This document shows, piece by piece, positions 1 to 12,182 of a DNA stretch of 64,000 bases; position 1 is the first letter of the stretch, and the number at the start of each line of letters is the position of its first letter. Source of the stretch: Rutstroemia sp. NJR-2017a BVV2. Its lineage: Eukaryota; Ascomycota; Leotiomycetes; Helotiales; Rutstroemiaceae. The translations under genes were made by a program, and so were the position numbers. The notes under the pieces are model-generated. The model was given only the letters and a program-made list of their open reading frames with translations, ran no database searches and had not been told where the DNA came from. The stretch lies in the NCBI GenBank assembly GCA_002946415.1, contig NJPS01000054.1, positions 310,001 to 374,000 on the forward strand. The letters are read 5' to 3'.

Positions 1-2240
1 GATGGAGGATGGAGAGGGGAACGGAGGCTCACTAATACCTTATTCACTACTAGGTATGGGTTCTGACCCATGCAACAGCAACAGCTACCTATCGTTGTCC
101 TGCCCTCTCTCTCGTTCTATGCACGACGAACAACTCTGCTTTCCCCATCGAACCCTTCCGAGCCAAGCAAGACAATGAGGATGGTCAAGATGCTAAGAGG
201 GGATAGTCGTGATGGCGCCAATACACCTGCACTTAGCTCCAAGGAGGCAATAGTAGTTGTGCGATAGGCGTACAGCAACAGAAGTTTACACTCGTTGGCT
301 ACACAATAAACAAGAGATAGCTCACAGGAACTACCAGTAACTTTTCAATATCAGTATCGATATCAGTATCAATATGAAGCAGCCACCGTAAAAAGCCGCA
401 CTTGGTGGTGGTGTTCTAACCACATGTATACATTTTCAAAGCAATTTACAAAACGGAAACTAGCAAATCTGGGCATGAGATTGCCTAGTCCAGAACAGTA
501 CAGTAAGGCAGTCCGTCGAGTGCAAGGCATGACAAGCCTAAGCAGCAAGCAGCAAAGCTCCAAGCAAGCAGAAGCAAGCAAGCAAGCAGGCAAGCAGGCA
601 AGCAGGCAAGCAGCCAAACCGCGCAGCAGCCAATCCGGTGCGGCGCACACACACGAATCATCGCTACCAGCACTCATACAAATTTTCAAGATTAGTCCCT
701 AGTCGCTCTCGCACAACCCGGTAATCCGCCAATCCGCCAATCCGTCAATCCACCAACTCTCATACCCACATATCCACCATAATCCCTAATCCTTGTTGAG
801 ACTTCAGAATACCTTATTGCTTAATTCGAGTCGTCTTTCCCTCTTTTTTCCTTCCTGCTTTCTGTTGCTCGCACCCGCACTGTCTGTGTTCTTAATAACC
901 ACAATTATCCCAGTTTTCTGTTTGATAAAAAGAGGTTCCTCCACACAACACACACCTCGACCAACCCAATACCACCACCACGACTCCTACCACACCACAC
1001 CACACCATTTCTTCAAGACATTTCAACGTCTTTTCCCTTTTCGATAGTTGGTTATTCACTCAACCGAACATCGTCCCATCCTGGTATCGAGCAGCACACA
1101 GGAGAAAGAAAAAGGCTGATTCATTTCTATTCTTTGAATCGCTTCATTCTTCTTTCTTCTATTAATCCCTTTGGTTTTATCGTCGGTGACTGCCTTGTTT
1201 ATTAATTCCAAGACGTCATCCTCGCTCCGTCTCCATCCACCTCAGCTTCTTTGTCTGCATCGTCCCCATTCAATCCCATCGCTTCCGCCGTCCATTCAGT
1301 CAACACCCGCAGTTTTCAGTGCGTCCCATCGAATCATCACGACACGATACCCACGAAATTCGCCTCCCCGTCCCACAAAAGAAGTGAATAATTGAAGGAC
1401 AACAGATAAAGTCTAAAAGAAGAAAAAACAAGAATCGAGTGAAAGAGGGTTCGAGTTTGCTCTCTGGTACCCGAAACTATCCTCCATCGACCAACGTTTT
1501 CGATAAACCTCAAACCTCAAGTCTCAATACGCTACTCCTCCTCCTTATCTCTTACCACTGTACGGTCGACCCTGCCTCAATCCTTCGAGTCCATACAAGA
1601 AGGCCCAGGACCCTCGCCCTCGAGAAGATTCTCTAGATATTTTTCGATCTATCGCTCCTGCCCTAGTCGACAATATCCTTTCTGAAGCATTACCTGATCT
1701 GATAAGAACTTCGTAGCTGGAATACGCACTTGGTTCTTGCTGGTCCGATTTTACTTCATTAATCTATCGACGAGCCATCCGGATCTTCCAGGAACTCTTG
1801 CCGGATCCTCAAATAATCCCACAGCGTTCAAACAGTAAGTTGGCATATCCTTTATCCATACAATCCGAACCAAAACCGAGACTCCCCCCACCCACTCCCA
1901 TTCCATCTTACCCGCTCTAGTCTTCTAGATAAAGCAAGACTCACCTCCTTCCAACAAACAAATATCCACATCACCAATTCAAACCACTCTTGCACATCAT
2001 CCCGTACTCGCAACCTATGCCTCTCCAAGATTTACCATTATGACTGCGGCTGACCCGTACTTTCCTCCATAATCAGTCCACTTTCTTAGCCTCTCCCTGC
2101 ATTTCCTCCCGTACTCAATGATAAGCAGGAACTAGACTTGCTACTTTCGACAACCCTCTCCCACCTCGTCGAATAGCCTTAACTCATCACCTACAATTCA
2201 ATAGATCTCTCTGCCTCGAACAAAGGCGACCTCTCCTAGG
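1..2240. other. Gene-free 5' region and long leader of the PP1 subunit gene
   Basis: I see no convincing gene here. About 720-1650 is strongly C/T-rich on the + strand, as is common in fungal promoters and 5' leaders, and it leads to the ATG at 2241. A perfect donor (GTAAGT) lies at 1835-1840, followed by C/T-rich sequence, so a 5'-UTR intron is plausible, but I cannot fix its acceptor. Short reading frames here are low-complexity or start at non-ATG codons. Confidence 0.5.
560..615. repeat. AAGC/AGGC microsatellite
   Basis: Imperfect tandem array of AAGCA and AGGCA units, most regular at about 585-612 (AGCAGGCA repeated). It encodes only artificial Q/K/S-rich frames, so it is treated as non-coding simple sequence upstream of the PP1-subunit gene. 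Confidence 0.8.
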
Positions 2241-4622
2241 ATGCCTTATACACCACCTTCTCATCGATCTCCCGCCGCCTCAACTGACAACTCCCCGGCA
2301 GTCAGTCGTCGTTCTTCATATCAATCCAGCCCTGGGCAGATGCACTCACACAGACCCGAATTACCACGGTCGACATCATACTTAACCAGACACCGAAGGA
2401 CTCCTTCAGTCAAAGCAAATGGATTCCAACCAACCTTAGACCCAACACCACCTGGAACTGCCGATAGCGAGAAGGGTCACCATGATAGCACACACACACT
2501 ATCGACCTCAAACAGCCTTCGACAATCTCCTCCTCCTGTGACGGATGAAACCCAGATTCCCATCGGCGTAGTCATGTCACCTCCCGACTCAGCACAGAAC
2601 TCAGATGAGGAAGATGTTGGATTAAGAGGGAGAAAGCTGGAGAACTTAGAGGAGTTACAAGCTGCTATCAGGGTTATCGAACAACATCGAGAGAGCTCAC
2701 CCAACAGGATAACAGCGGAGCTACAAAAGATAGCACAAGCCATCACGCCGGTGCCTACGGATCAAGAGAAGAAGGAGAAGCCAACGGCGGAACACATCGA
2801 GACAAGTCCACAAACACAGCGAGGGAAGATGGGACACAACCGTTCACACACCGAAACTGTATTCCTTGATCTCAAGAGCAATAATTCATCAGGTCCAGCA
2901 ACACCAGTCACTGGCTCGGATGACGACTTGACCGATGATGAGTCCGCAAGAGCGAGGAGGAAGCCACAAATGTTGAGGAAGAAGTCGGGTGAACTTGTCA
3001 GACCAGCTCTTCGACCTTCGTCTGCAAGGCGGCGACCTTCGTCCATGCCCGGTACACCTACTTTCTCGAAAGCTGTCCACTTCGATTCTCATCTTGAACA
3101 TGTCCGACATTTCCTCCAGGTTGACCGACCCCTTGCCGTCAGTGCCGGTTCTTCTCCAGTTGAGTCATACGAAAGTGATAATGAATTCCCCTTCAGCCAC
3201 GACGATGACTCCAACCCGAGAGGTCCACCTTTCGAGTGGGAAATTGTGGTATCGAACTTCCCAACATTGACACCTGCGAGACTAGCTATGCCAGTTAGAG
3301 TCGAAAGGGTCTTCTTGTCGGCAGACAACAAGAACTTAGTAGGCACTATCGCTGTTGCTAATCTCTCTTTCCATAAGTTGGTCGTTGCTCGATTCACCTT
3401 GGACTACTGGAAGACAACTTCGGAAGTCGTAGCGGAATTCAACAATGACATTCGTCAACCCAGACATTCAGATGGTTACGACCGTTTCAACTTCAACATT
3501 AAGCTTGCTGACCAAGCAAACCTTGAGGCAAAGACTATGTTCTTCTGTGTGAAGTATGCTGTCAACGGTCAAGAGTACTGGGACAACAACAACTCCACCA
3601 ACTTCCAGGTTGATTTCAGAAAGAAGGCAAAGCCACAGAAGGGAAAGAAGGGATCGCAAGGAGCATCTTCGAGACCTGTGAACTCTTTACCGAGAAGTAA
3701 CAAAAAGTCTCCACCTGCTGCATCCAAGAAAGCCAATCCAACCTTCGACGACTTTGCTTCGAATGATTTCGACTTGAAGTACATGAACATGGGCAACCTC
3801 AAGCAGCCTACTGTTCATTTCCTCGGTGATTCCGCAGGAAGATTGAAGGGTGTCAAATCCGCCGTTAGCCTTACCTCTGATAATTTCGCTCGAAAGGCAC
3901 CCAGCACGAACGGTCAAGCATTTGGTCATCGTTATGACTTTGGTGCTTCTCTATCTGCTGCGATCAATGCCGCTAACACTGCTCTTGGTGACAAGAGTGG
4001 TATTACGATGAAGTCAAGCAAGCCATCAGGAAAGACACAACCCTCCAAAATTCTTGATTATGATGACCCCGTCTCCCCCCTCTCCATGTCCGCCCCCAAG
4101 AACTTTAACAAATCTGCCCCAACCAAAACCCAGCCAGCTGTGGTTACCCGCACTAGCGGAACGGACTCACCAAGACCCCTTGGTACCGAGAAACCTGTCC
4201 TGGCTTCGCAATCATACAACGAGCTTCTCGACAAGTATTGTTTCGTACGTACCAACGAGCACCACTGGGGAGATAAGGAAATAAGCTAATGATGATTTTT
4301 GTATTTATAGTTTGGATCAGTGAAGAGTTCTCCTCAGTTGAAGGATGGTGCTCTAAGATCTGGTCAATATGATGGGAATAATGATGATGGCTACCTTTTT
4401 GGTTCCGCCGATTCTACTGCCAGCAATTCACCAGTTACCATGACAATGGATAGAAAACCATCCCCAACTCAGACTCCTACCACAACACCTCCTGTTATTC
4501 GTTCTACATCGCCTGCTCCTATGACGGGCTTTGTTTCGGGTACGTCTCCGATGTATCCATACCACATGCATGGTGGTTTTTCGTTCCACGAAACTCATGC
4601 GGCCACAGCAATTCGAGGTTGA
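2241..4622 (+). CDS. Glycogen-targeting protein phosphatase 1 regulatory subunit (Gac1/PIG type, CBM21)
   Basis: Two exons, 2241-4244 and 4311-4622, give 771 aa. The intron (4245-4310) has donor GTACGT, branch GCTAAT and acceptor TATAG, and joins in phase 0. The N-terminal third is disordered and Ser/Pro-rich. An RVxF-like PP1-docking motif, KAVHF, sits near residue 278 and is followed by LEHVRHF, the usual arrangement in Gac1-type subunits. A CBM21 glycogen-binding domain spans about residues 330-458 (FEWEIVVSNFP through FQVDF, with WDNNNSTNFQ near its end). The C-terminus is Ser/Pro/Thr-rich. Such proteins tether PP1 to glycogen to activate glycogen synthase. That role is inferred from domain order; which S. 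cerevisiae paralogue it matches (Gac1, Pig1, Pig2 or Gip2) cannot be decided here. The start is the first ATG of the frame. Confidence 0.9.
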
Positions 4623-6530
4623 AATAATCCACATCTCCATATAAAAACAAAAGAGTCGACAATAATGACACGACGATGAAATTCTTGAAACGATAACGAC
4701 GCATTCCTATTTTCGATCACTATGATATTAGGCTTCGACGCTTTTGGTCATTGTTTGTTCGATTTCGATCACCTCTTCATTGAGTGTGATCCCCAACGAT
4801 TACGACGATTCGATTCAATACGATTCTTCATCCAAAGAATGAAACTGTTAATACTTCTCCTCACGTACACGACCTGCTTTTCGAATCCATATTGTTCAGC
4901 ATTTATTGCGAAAGGTGGGGAAATTGGGAGGCTTGCATTTGACCAACTCCTTCGCATGGTTGGCTTGCTTCCACGTTTTTAGTTTTGCTGATTGTACTCT
5001 TTTTTGCTGGCTGAGCCTTGGCGTTTGTCTCTTTGATTACTTTGCTTCTTGCATGTCCTTTTCTCCACAACTCACCCTCTTTGTTTCTCTTCTGCTGATG
5101 ATTGAAGTCTTGGTCTCATGGGAGGACAGGGCTTTGAATTATCTTAGACTTTTGTGGTTTTTTGCTGCGTTTTGCTATATTTTTGCTTGGGATCTGGGAA
5201 TGGGAAGGGCTTTTAACAACGGGGTGGCAATGGACATAACAATATGTCAATGTTTGCTGTCTTATTGTTTTTGCTCGAAATTGATTATTGGACTTTGGTT
5301 ATCAGCGGAATTGTTTCTTACGAGAGGAAATAAAAAGCATTTTTTTTTATAGGGAGGATGGTTGCTATTCCCTTGGCAAATATGATATGGAATCGCGGAA
5401 GGGAAAGGGAGGGAATATGTGTGTTTGCAAAATGGTTATTCTCTTTTCCTCTTTCATTATTTCTTTTTGGGACAAGGTGGAAAGGGTGGGATAGGAAGGA
5501 AAGATAGATAAGCTGGAGGGGGGATGGAAACCGTTGGTGGGTGATCCAGTCAACCAGGATTTCACCGGGCCAGAACTCAGCAGAATGAGGATAGTGGATG
5601 GAGTGATAAGTTGGGTTGGCTGTTGAGAAATGATACCATAAGAGGGATTTGCAGAGGCAGAAAGGAAAAGCGTGGAGGGGGGCTCGAATAGCGAAAGTGG
5701 GTCCTAAGGTTGAGAGATGGGGGGAGATAGATGATATCAGAATGGGAATGGAATGGAATTAGATGAGATGATTGGTTTTGAAGGAAATGAACATGCCAGT
5801 GATGACTTGACTTGGGAAAGATAAAGATTAAGATTAAATGATAGGTTAAAAAAGGAATACAACCAGAAAAAAAACTTTGAAATTCAATTACAAAAAACAT
5901 TTGAAAAAACTATTTTGTCTTTTTTGGTTCTTGTGTGATTGTGAGGGGTGTGAATGAGGTGGTGGGTGAGTATGAGGGGGATGGTGATTATGAGATTTGG
6001 GATGAGGTTGGTGATTACGAGGTGGAATTTCATGGAGTATAGATAAGCTACATGATAAAGATAAAGATGGTATTCAGAGAGGTTAGTTCAGCTCACAGTG
6101 ATCTCATAATCAGGTTACTGGATTAAGTAGGAGGAGGAGAAGCAGAAGGGAGATAGGAGGGGAGATGGAGTGTAGAAGGAAGATTTGATGATATCGAACT
6201 CCCTGGCCAGGTGTTTGTCCTCCCATCCCTCCTCCCTTCCTCCCTTCTCTTCCCTCCTCCTTTCTCCCCTCTCTTCTTGTCTCGGGTCCCCCTTTCTCGC
6301 TTGTGTTATACATGCAGGTTTGTTTTACTACTTACTGTATAGATCCGGGGTGCGCTTCTGCACGGCAGTGTTCGGAATAGGAATACGATTTTCCCGCGCT
6401 TGCGCCTTCGGATATCATGTGGTATGGTATGATATGGTTCTTTCCTTGGTACTCTGCGGGGGAGGCGCGGCGTTGGGAAAGAGATGATGAAGGTGGAATA
6501 GGAATAGAAACACACTCGAATGCACTATGA

Positions 6531-6555
6531 CAGACACAGACACAGACACAGACAC
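6531..6555. repeat. CAGACA hexanucleotide repeat
   Basis: About four tandem CAGACA units on the + strand. Simple sequence; the His/Arg-rich frame it creates is not considered real. Confidence 0.85.
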
Positions 6556-7200
6556 CGTTACAATACCATCCAGACCCGCTCTGCAACGTGTGTACGCATA
6601 TGCGGGGTACTTTGTCGCCACAGCAGAGAGGGAGGCAACGTTGAGCCATTCCGGCTGACATACTCTATCTTCTGTTACTCCGGTTTAAGGTTACAGTGGA
6701 AACATAACTGCGAGAGGATGAGAAGGTTGATTGATTATTTTCCACTTCTGCTTACCATCTTCTGTCTGTCTGCGCTGCACTCTGCAGTCAGCGATGCAGT
6801 AGGAATGAAGTATGGAGCTGTGCAGTACAGTGAGTTGTGCTGCATGTGGATGGTCGTCGTGCTGGGGTGGAGGAGAAAGATAACTCTGGTACTTGCGAGT
6901 ACCATTTTAGAGTTTTTGCCTTCGACAGGTCTGGCTGCAATGCAGTGGGACCGGGAAGCTTTCTCTCACTTTGAGTTTGGCATTGAGGTTTGCGTGTGGT
7001 ATGGTGAGCTATTTTTAGCACGGATGGACGGCGGATCGGCAAATGTACAGCGCACAGTGATGATCGTAGTTGAGGTTTTGTGGCTGGGGAGGAAATGCGG
7101 ACGGTGGCGAGAGGTTTGGAGATTGTAGGGGGGGTTTTCGATTTGGGGGTTGGAATGGGGTTGGGATGTGTGCAGGAGAGTGGAGGGGGCTGGAAGGCTT

Positions 7201-7232
7201 GGGGGAGGTGCAGGGAGAGGGGGTCGAAGGGG
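7201..7232 (+). other. Canonical G-quadruplex motif
   Basis: Four G-runs of three or more, separated by loops of 7 (AGGTGCA), 3 (AGA) and 5 (TCGAA) bases, fit the G3+N1-7 rule. It lies inside a wider G-rich tract (7128-7290) in the gene-free region. Folding potential is inferred from sequence only. Confidence 0.7.
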
Positions 7233-10200
7233 TGGATGAATGGGTTGATGGAGTGGGGGAGGAAGGAGGGAAGGGCAGGGGACAGTGGTAAATAGATAGT
7301 GGAAGGTTAGTTGGGTGAGTGGATATGGATAGACGACAGGGAGAAGGGGGCGAGGTTATTTGGTGGAGAGGGATGTACAGCTACGTAGACTGTGGTTGGG
7401 AATAGCATAGCAAAGACGACGACGACGAGGTAGCTAGGCGATGTATGATGAAACGAGTACATTGGAGTACATATATGCAGCAAAGTAAAATCTCGCAGCT
7501 GAGACAACGAATGCAGTCGACAACCGCAAAGTCGTTCATGCGAGAAAAACTGTTCAGAAGCCACGACACAATACATGAATAAATGAATGCGGGCTCTGCT
7601 TCTGGGTCGGTTGTGCAGTTGGGCTGGAACGTCCCCACTCGATGCGACGGCTGTTGTTCATGCGAGAAAACACACTATGATGCTTTGGAGGTGGGTTAGG
7701 TGAGTTTGGCTGTGGTGCATGCAGAGTGGGAATTAAGTTAACCTTGGTAGGCTGAGAATGGCTGAGAATGGCTTCGCTTGGATATACGGATATCCAAGTG
7801 GAGCAGAAAATCGCGGGCTAAGGTTGTTCTAGGGATGGATGAAGAAAGAGAGAGAATTGGAGCGGATGAGGTAGTTTGATGTAGGGATGGATGGAGGAAG
7901 GAAAGGTTGTCGTTGATAAGGAAGTGGGGTGGAAAATCCGTTTTGTCGAGAGCGGTGATGGGGCGGAGGGGTTGGGTATGGGATTCGGTTGGGCTAAGGA
8001 GGAAAGCTTTTAGACGAGAGGAGCGCGGAAAATTTGGAAAATTTGACAAAGCTCATGGCGGATATGTTGGGTTGAAGTTTCTGAGTTGCGGTTTTGAAGT
8101 CAAAGACCGGGTTTCTGGTTGATGATTGGGAGAGGACTTGCAATTCAAGTGGAGATTGTACCGACTTCTCTCTTCTAAATCTGCTCAGTTCCGTAGTACA
8201 AAAGTTGCCAGGTGTAAGTGTGCGGAATGGGTACATGGGACATATGATCGGAACATAACCTGTCAGAGCGGAGGCAAGGCCAGGCAAGGAGACTATAGGA
8301 GAGAGAGAGAAAGCAAGATCGGAAGGAACTGAAGCAGAAAGTAAATTTAGTACGCCGAGAGTCTCATCTACCAAGATATCCGTACTTATGCATATATGAA
8401 GATGCTTCACTTCCACACGTTTTCAAGTGGGAAACGTCACTTGAAATGCAAACTAGGTGAGTCTGATCTGTGTCGTGTTTCTGGAAAGATAATCGGTTGA
8501 CCAAGTCAGTTAGGCAGTTGGATATCTAAAAATGATCACGGATTTCATGACCCAGCCAGCGGCACTGTCTTTTACCTAGATAGTCCAACAACGAGCAGGT
8601 CGTAGTCCGTGTGCTGTGTGAGGCCAAAATATCCACTTGAGGCCACGCACAGTGAAGAGATGACGACCGGATCACCAATGCTCCCAAGTATGTTAGCCTA
8701 GTCGTCAACATCGCAACAAGATCTGAAATGCACAGATAAAAACAAGTATGGCACCAGAGCCGTCATGCTGATCCAGGCTTATCCCCTTGTAGCAACGGAG
8801 ATAAGGCGTCCAAAGCTATACGGCGATCTACCCGCCCAAGCCAAATGTCATGCGGAAGCATCTTGCTTCTCACCTCGATTATCCTCGGTAGGCGTTTTTT
8901 AATACTGATCCTCAGTACCCGGGATCGATCGGGTTAGCGGGAGTACCTAAGGAGCACCGGGTATGTACCAAGCTCATAGATCCGAAATCCCCGCGTCTAT
9001 ACAGCACTGGTCGTTCGGGATGGCGGCGGGGGTACATTGATCATACTCTATCTGATCTATGGCTACCGTTCGTCCGATATGCATGTGATTGCTACCGATA
9101 TTCCTTGTTGGGGGTGGGGGGAAGAGGGCTGATAATGTAAGTGTTTGGATCACTGCACTCAGGGTCCTCGTCAAACAAGTTAGGGTACCCGAAACGATCA
9201 AATATTGGAACTTGAAGATATCAATCACCACTGATATGAGGAACTCTACCCCTGTACAGACAATGTCCAGACGGCCTTCGACTAGCGTTGTTAACCCCCC
9301 ATTTATCTGGCTTACATTCATAGATAAGCTTGTAACACATACGGACCCTGCATATGACAACCCTGCAGTGCCATATCGAGCACCTTCCAATTGAGCACGA
9401 CCCTTCCTACACTACTGAGTACTTTAGCTGACTGGTTGTAGATCACTTGATCAATTACCTTGTGCTTGTGAGCTGAAACCCCACTCGTTCTCCTTCCCCG
9501 CTCCTACACGCGGAGAAACGACATCTTGGCCGCACGCATTCCCATCCCCGTGTCGCAAGGAATAGCATTTTGAACTTTAAATGCAAATTAGGATAGCTGG
9601 GATACTTATCTCAAGATTGGTGCATATTTCTAAAGGGGCAATGATCGCAGCAGGGAGTTCGAAGGGAATGCCACTGTGGCATTGAGACGCATAGAACTTC
9701 AATAACCCAATTAAGTGACCCGACTGATATGCCACAGCATATGCATGGATGGTTGCTAGATCAGTTCAAGATCTTTCATGAAGACTAATACTTCCAATGC
9801 TCCTGTTTGAGATCAAGCATGCTCCTCAGATCAGGTGGCGAGCGAACAGGGTTGAAAGAGGTTCATTCCCAGGGAATACTTTCGATCATTTGTTCGATTT
9901 AAGACTCTGCCTGACATGTGAGTACGATACAGCCATCGAATCAGCCATTGACTCTGCATTTCGTCAATGATTTCCATCAAAGACCTCAGTTATGGTATGA
10001 ACTTCGAGTTCGATGGCCCATCTACAGGGGATACAATCATTCACTGACCACTACAAAAATCTCTCTTCAGCAAACCGAGTTCCGTGACACATATGGAAGC
10101 CTCTTAAAATAAACAATCGAGAACTAAGTAGGAGATATCAAACCAACCAGTCTCCATTGAAACATCTCTAATAGTGAGTTTGTTCTAAATTCAGGGGAGG

Positions 10201-10631
10201 GGCATGTAAGTGGTTAGTGATTCATCCAAGAGACAGTCTAGATGGTCTGACGAAGAAGGAGCATGGCAGAATTGGAGGCCTTATGAGCTGAAATTTGCTA
10301 CTCAGTTATCCCAGTTCTTGGCCAACTATATCAAGCCAAGCGACTCTGAGAATACTGCCTGATGACTTTTTGTAACAGTGGCACAGTTCAGCACCACCTT
10401 AGATTCATGGAACTCCTGTCATTCAGGCTCTCAGTTGTCCATTGCCGTGTCAGTTCTTCTCCACCGGCTAATGACGTAAGTGCATTAAGGATAACATGGA
10501 AGTCTGTGCTAGCAAGACGACGACTATTAATTGCTTAACGAGGCTGAGAACAGATTGCTACAGGTGTTTCCAAACGGCGATCTGAAATGGTTCCTCCCTA
10601 TTCGCACATAACCCTGTGAAACTCCCCGGTA

Positions 10632-11953
10632 TCAACCTTTCCCGAGCCCGCTTTGCTTATCTCCAATTCCAGGTACCATCCACCCAGGGACCGCAGAAGT
10701 AAACTCTCCAACTACCTCTGCCATCCCCCGACTGTAGTCAATTGTTACGATACTTGACACGGACGGTAGAAACAGCCCAGGCAACGCATAGACTCTATCA
10801 TGTGGAAGTGAACAACTAGCACGGGTTGCGAGAATGCTCAGCTCCCGTATGGATGTAGCGTCCAACGACTGTTCGCCTGACACGGACTCTGATTCAGTCC
10901 ATAAAGTGCTGAATTCCAAGAGATCCAATCCTGGCTGGATTTTTTTCCAGAATTCCGAGTTCAGCGTCTGTTTAGTTTCGAAATGAACGCAAATAATACT
11001 TGCAATTGTACGGAGGGTCGATAAGCGGAAGGTCGACTGTTCCCAATGTATCGTCGATGTCGTGCAGCTAACCGTGAGCTCCTGAATTATCCATAATCGT
11101 GACCAGTACTCCTTCTGAAATATCTGCATCAGTTCTACGCAGACTAAGTCGCGCAAATGCAGACTGCCAAAGCCAAATTCGTCTTCATCATCAGAATCCG
11201 GGTAATGATGATTGTCAAAAACGAGCCCGTCGAGATCCTGCACCAATTTCATCATCTGATCGTCCTCCTCGTCTGCCACTCCTCATTGACACTCTTCTAC
11301 CCCAAGAAGCTCTTCCAGAACCTGTCCTCCGTATTGGTTCAATACTGCTTCGCAAAGAGGAAGGCGTTCACCAGGTGGGGTAAGACCTTGGACATGCAAG
11401 TCGTCATCTTCCTTCGTCCAGACCGTTACGGTGAACGCCGAACCGAATATATCCTTCACGCGCAAGACGTGAGCACCACGGTCTACATCGTCGGCCTGGT
11501 CAATGCAAAGGGCGTCTACCCACAATTTCATACCAAGGCGGCACTCAGAGCTCGATTGCACATCTCGCAGAGCCGCTTTTAGACGGTTGCTTACGCTGGT
11601 CGCAATACCGTCCACAAAAATCGTGGACTGCTCTCCCGCATACCTTCCCCATGCATAGCTCAAGCAGGTATAATCGCCCCAGTTGAACCTTGCCACCTCG
11701 TGATGGATATTGTGCCTAGACGCGGCGAGCTTGAATTCAGAACGCTCTTTCCAGGCTTCGCAAAGCTTGGAGGGGCTCTGGGTTGGCTTTCTTTGTTCGC
11801 GAAAGGAGAGGTACTCGAGCTTCCAGTCGTTGAGCGATACGCAGGATAGACTCAACCGTAGCGGGGCATGAATGGGAGTGTCTTCGAAGGAGGAGAGTAG
11901 ACGTATTTGGTTCTGTGAGACGTTAGGTGACGATATTGCAAAGAGCTTGCCAT
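10632..11953 (-). pseudogene. Broken HET-domain (heterokaryon incompatibility) gene
   Basis: The HET signature is clear: YTCLSYAWG, then LWVDALCIDQ, then WSRLWIIQEL and PHDRVYALPG followed by IDYSRG. HET proteins control non-self recognition and trigger cell death when incompatible alleles meet. Three features argue this copy is dead or mis-sequenced. First, the main frame has no in-frame ATG before the domain; a plausible start (MASSLQYRHLTS, ATG at 11953) is one frame off and needs a frameshift near 11935-11950. Second, an in-frame TGA lies at 11285-11283, and the following codons continue the same protein (GVADEEDDQMM onward into WSRLWIIQEL). No GT-AG intron removes it sensibly. Third, the frame ends at 10632, shortly after the HET core, shorter than most family members. 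A frame open from a TTG at 12068 extends upstream but lacks an ATG. It is head-to-head with the exonuclease gene. Confidence 0.8.
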
Positions 11954-12068
11954 GATGACGGAGATAGATAGTTGAGCTAGACGGATAGTATTCTGATAGC
12001 TCTGACAGTGTGATAGCAGGAAGGAAAGCCACATTGAAGGTGGCTGGTGATTGACGCCGCTTTGCCAA

Positions 12069-12182
12069 GCCTTGATTTCCTATCCATCACGGTGAAACTT
12101 TCCCCATATTCCGAGCTCTTCAACGCGCGCACTAATAATGTAAACAAGATACTGGTGCATAATATTGTTTCCTAAACTCAGC
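12069..12182. promoter_or_regulatory. Short divergent intergenic region, HET / exonuclease
   Basis: Only 114 bp separate the open HET frame from the exonuclease ATG (230 bp if HET starts at 11953), so both would share a promoter. No clear TATA box is visible. Confidence 0.4.

Larger units (their letters stand above)
4623..10631. other. 6-kb gene-free stretch with strong strand asymmetry
   Basis: No reading frame here looks like protein. About 4623-5350 is T-rich and is probably the 3' UTR and downstream flank of the PP1-subunit gene. About 5400-7500 is purine-rich on the + strand, including the G-run tract at 7128-7290. The exception is a pure C/T block near 6215-6290. A CAGACA hexamer repeat lies at 6531-6555. 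From 7500 to 10631 I see mixed-composition sequence with nothing recognisable. Whether a non-coding transcript lies here cannot be told from sequence. Confidence 0.5.

Noticed and set aside
4906..5352. 148-aa + strand frame rich in Phe, Leu and Cys
   Set aside because: It starts in T-rich 3' flank of the PP1-subunit gene, overlaps other frames, and has the residue use of T-rich non-coding DNA rather than a membrane protein.
6520..7128. 202-aa + strand frame beginning with a His/Arg repeat
   Set aside because: The N-terminus is translation of the CAGACA repeat and the rest reflects G-rich sequence; no domain or splice context.
11283..11285. Possible programmed stop-codon readthrough in the HET gene
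   Set aside because: The base context after TGA (GGA) is not the CTA-type context known for efficient readthrough; a nonsense mutation is simpler.
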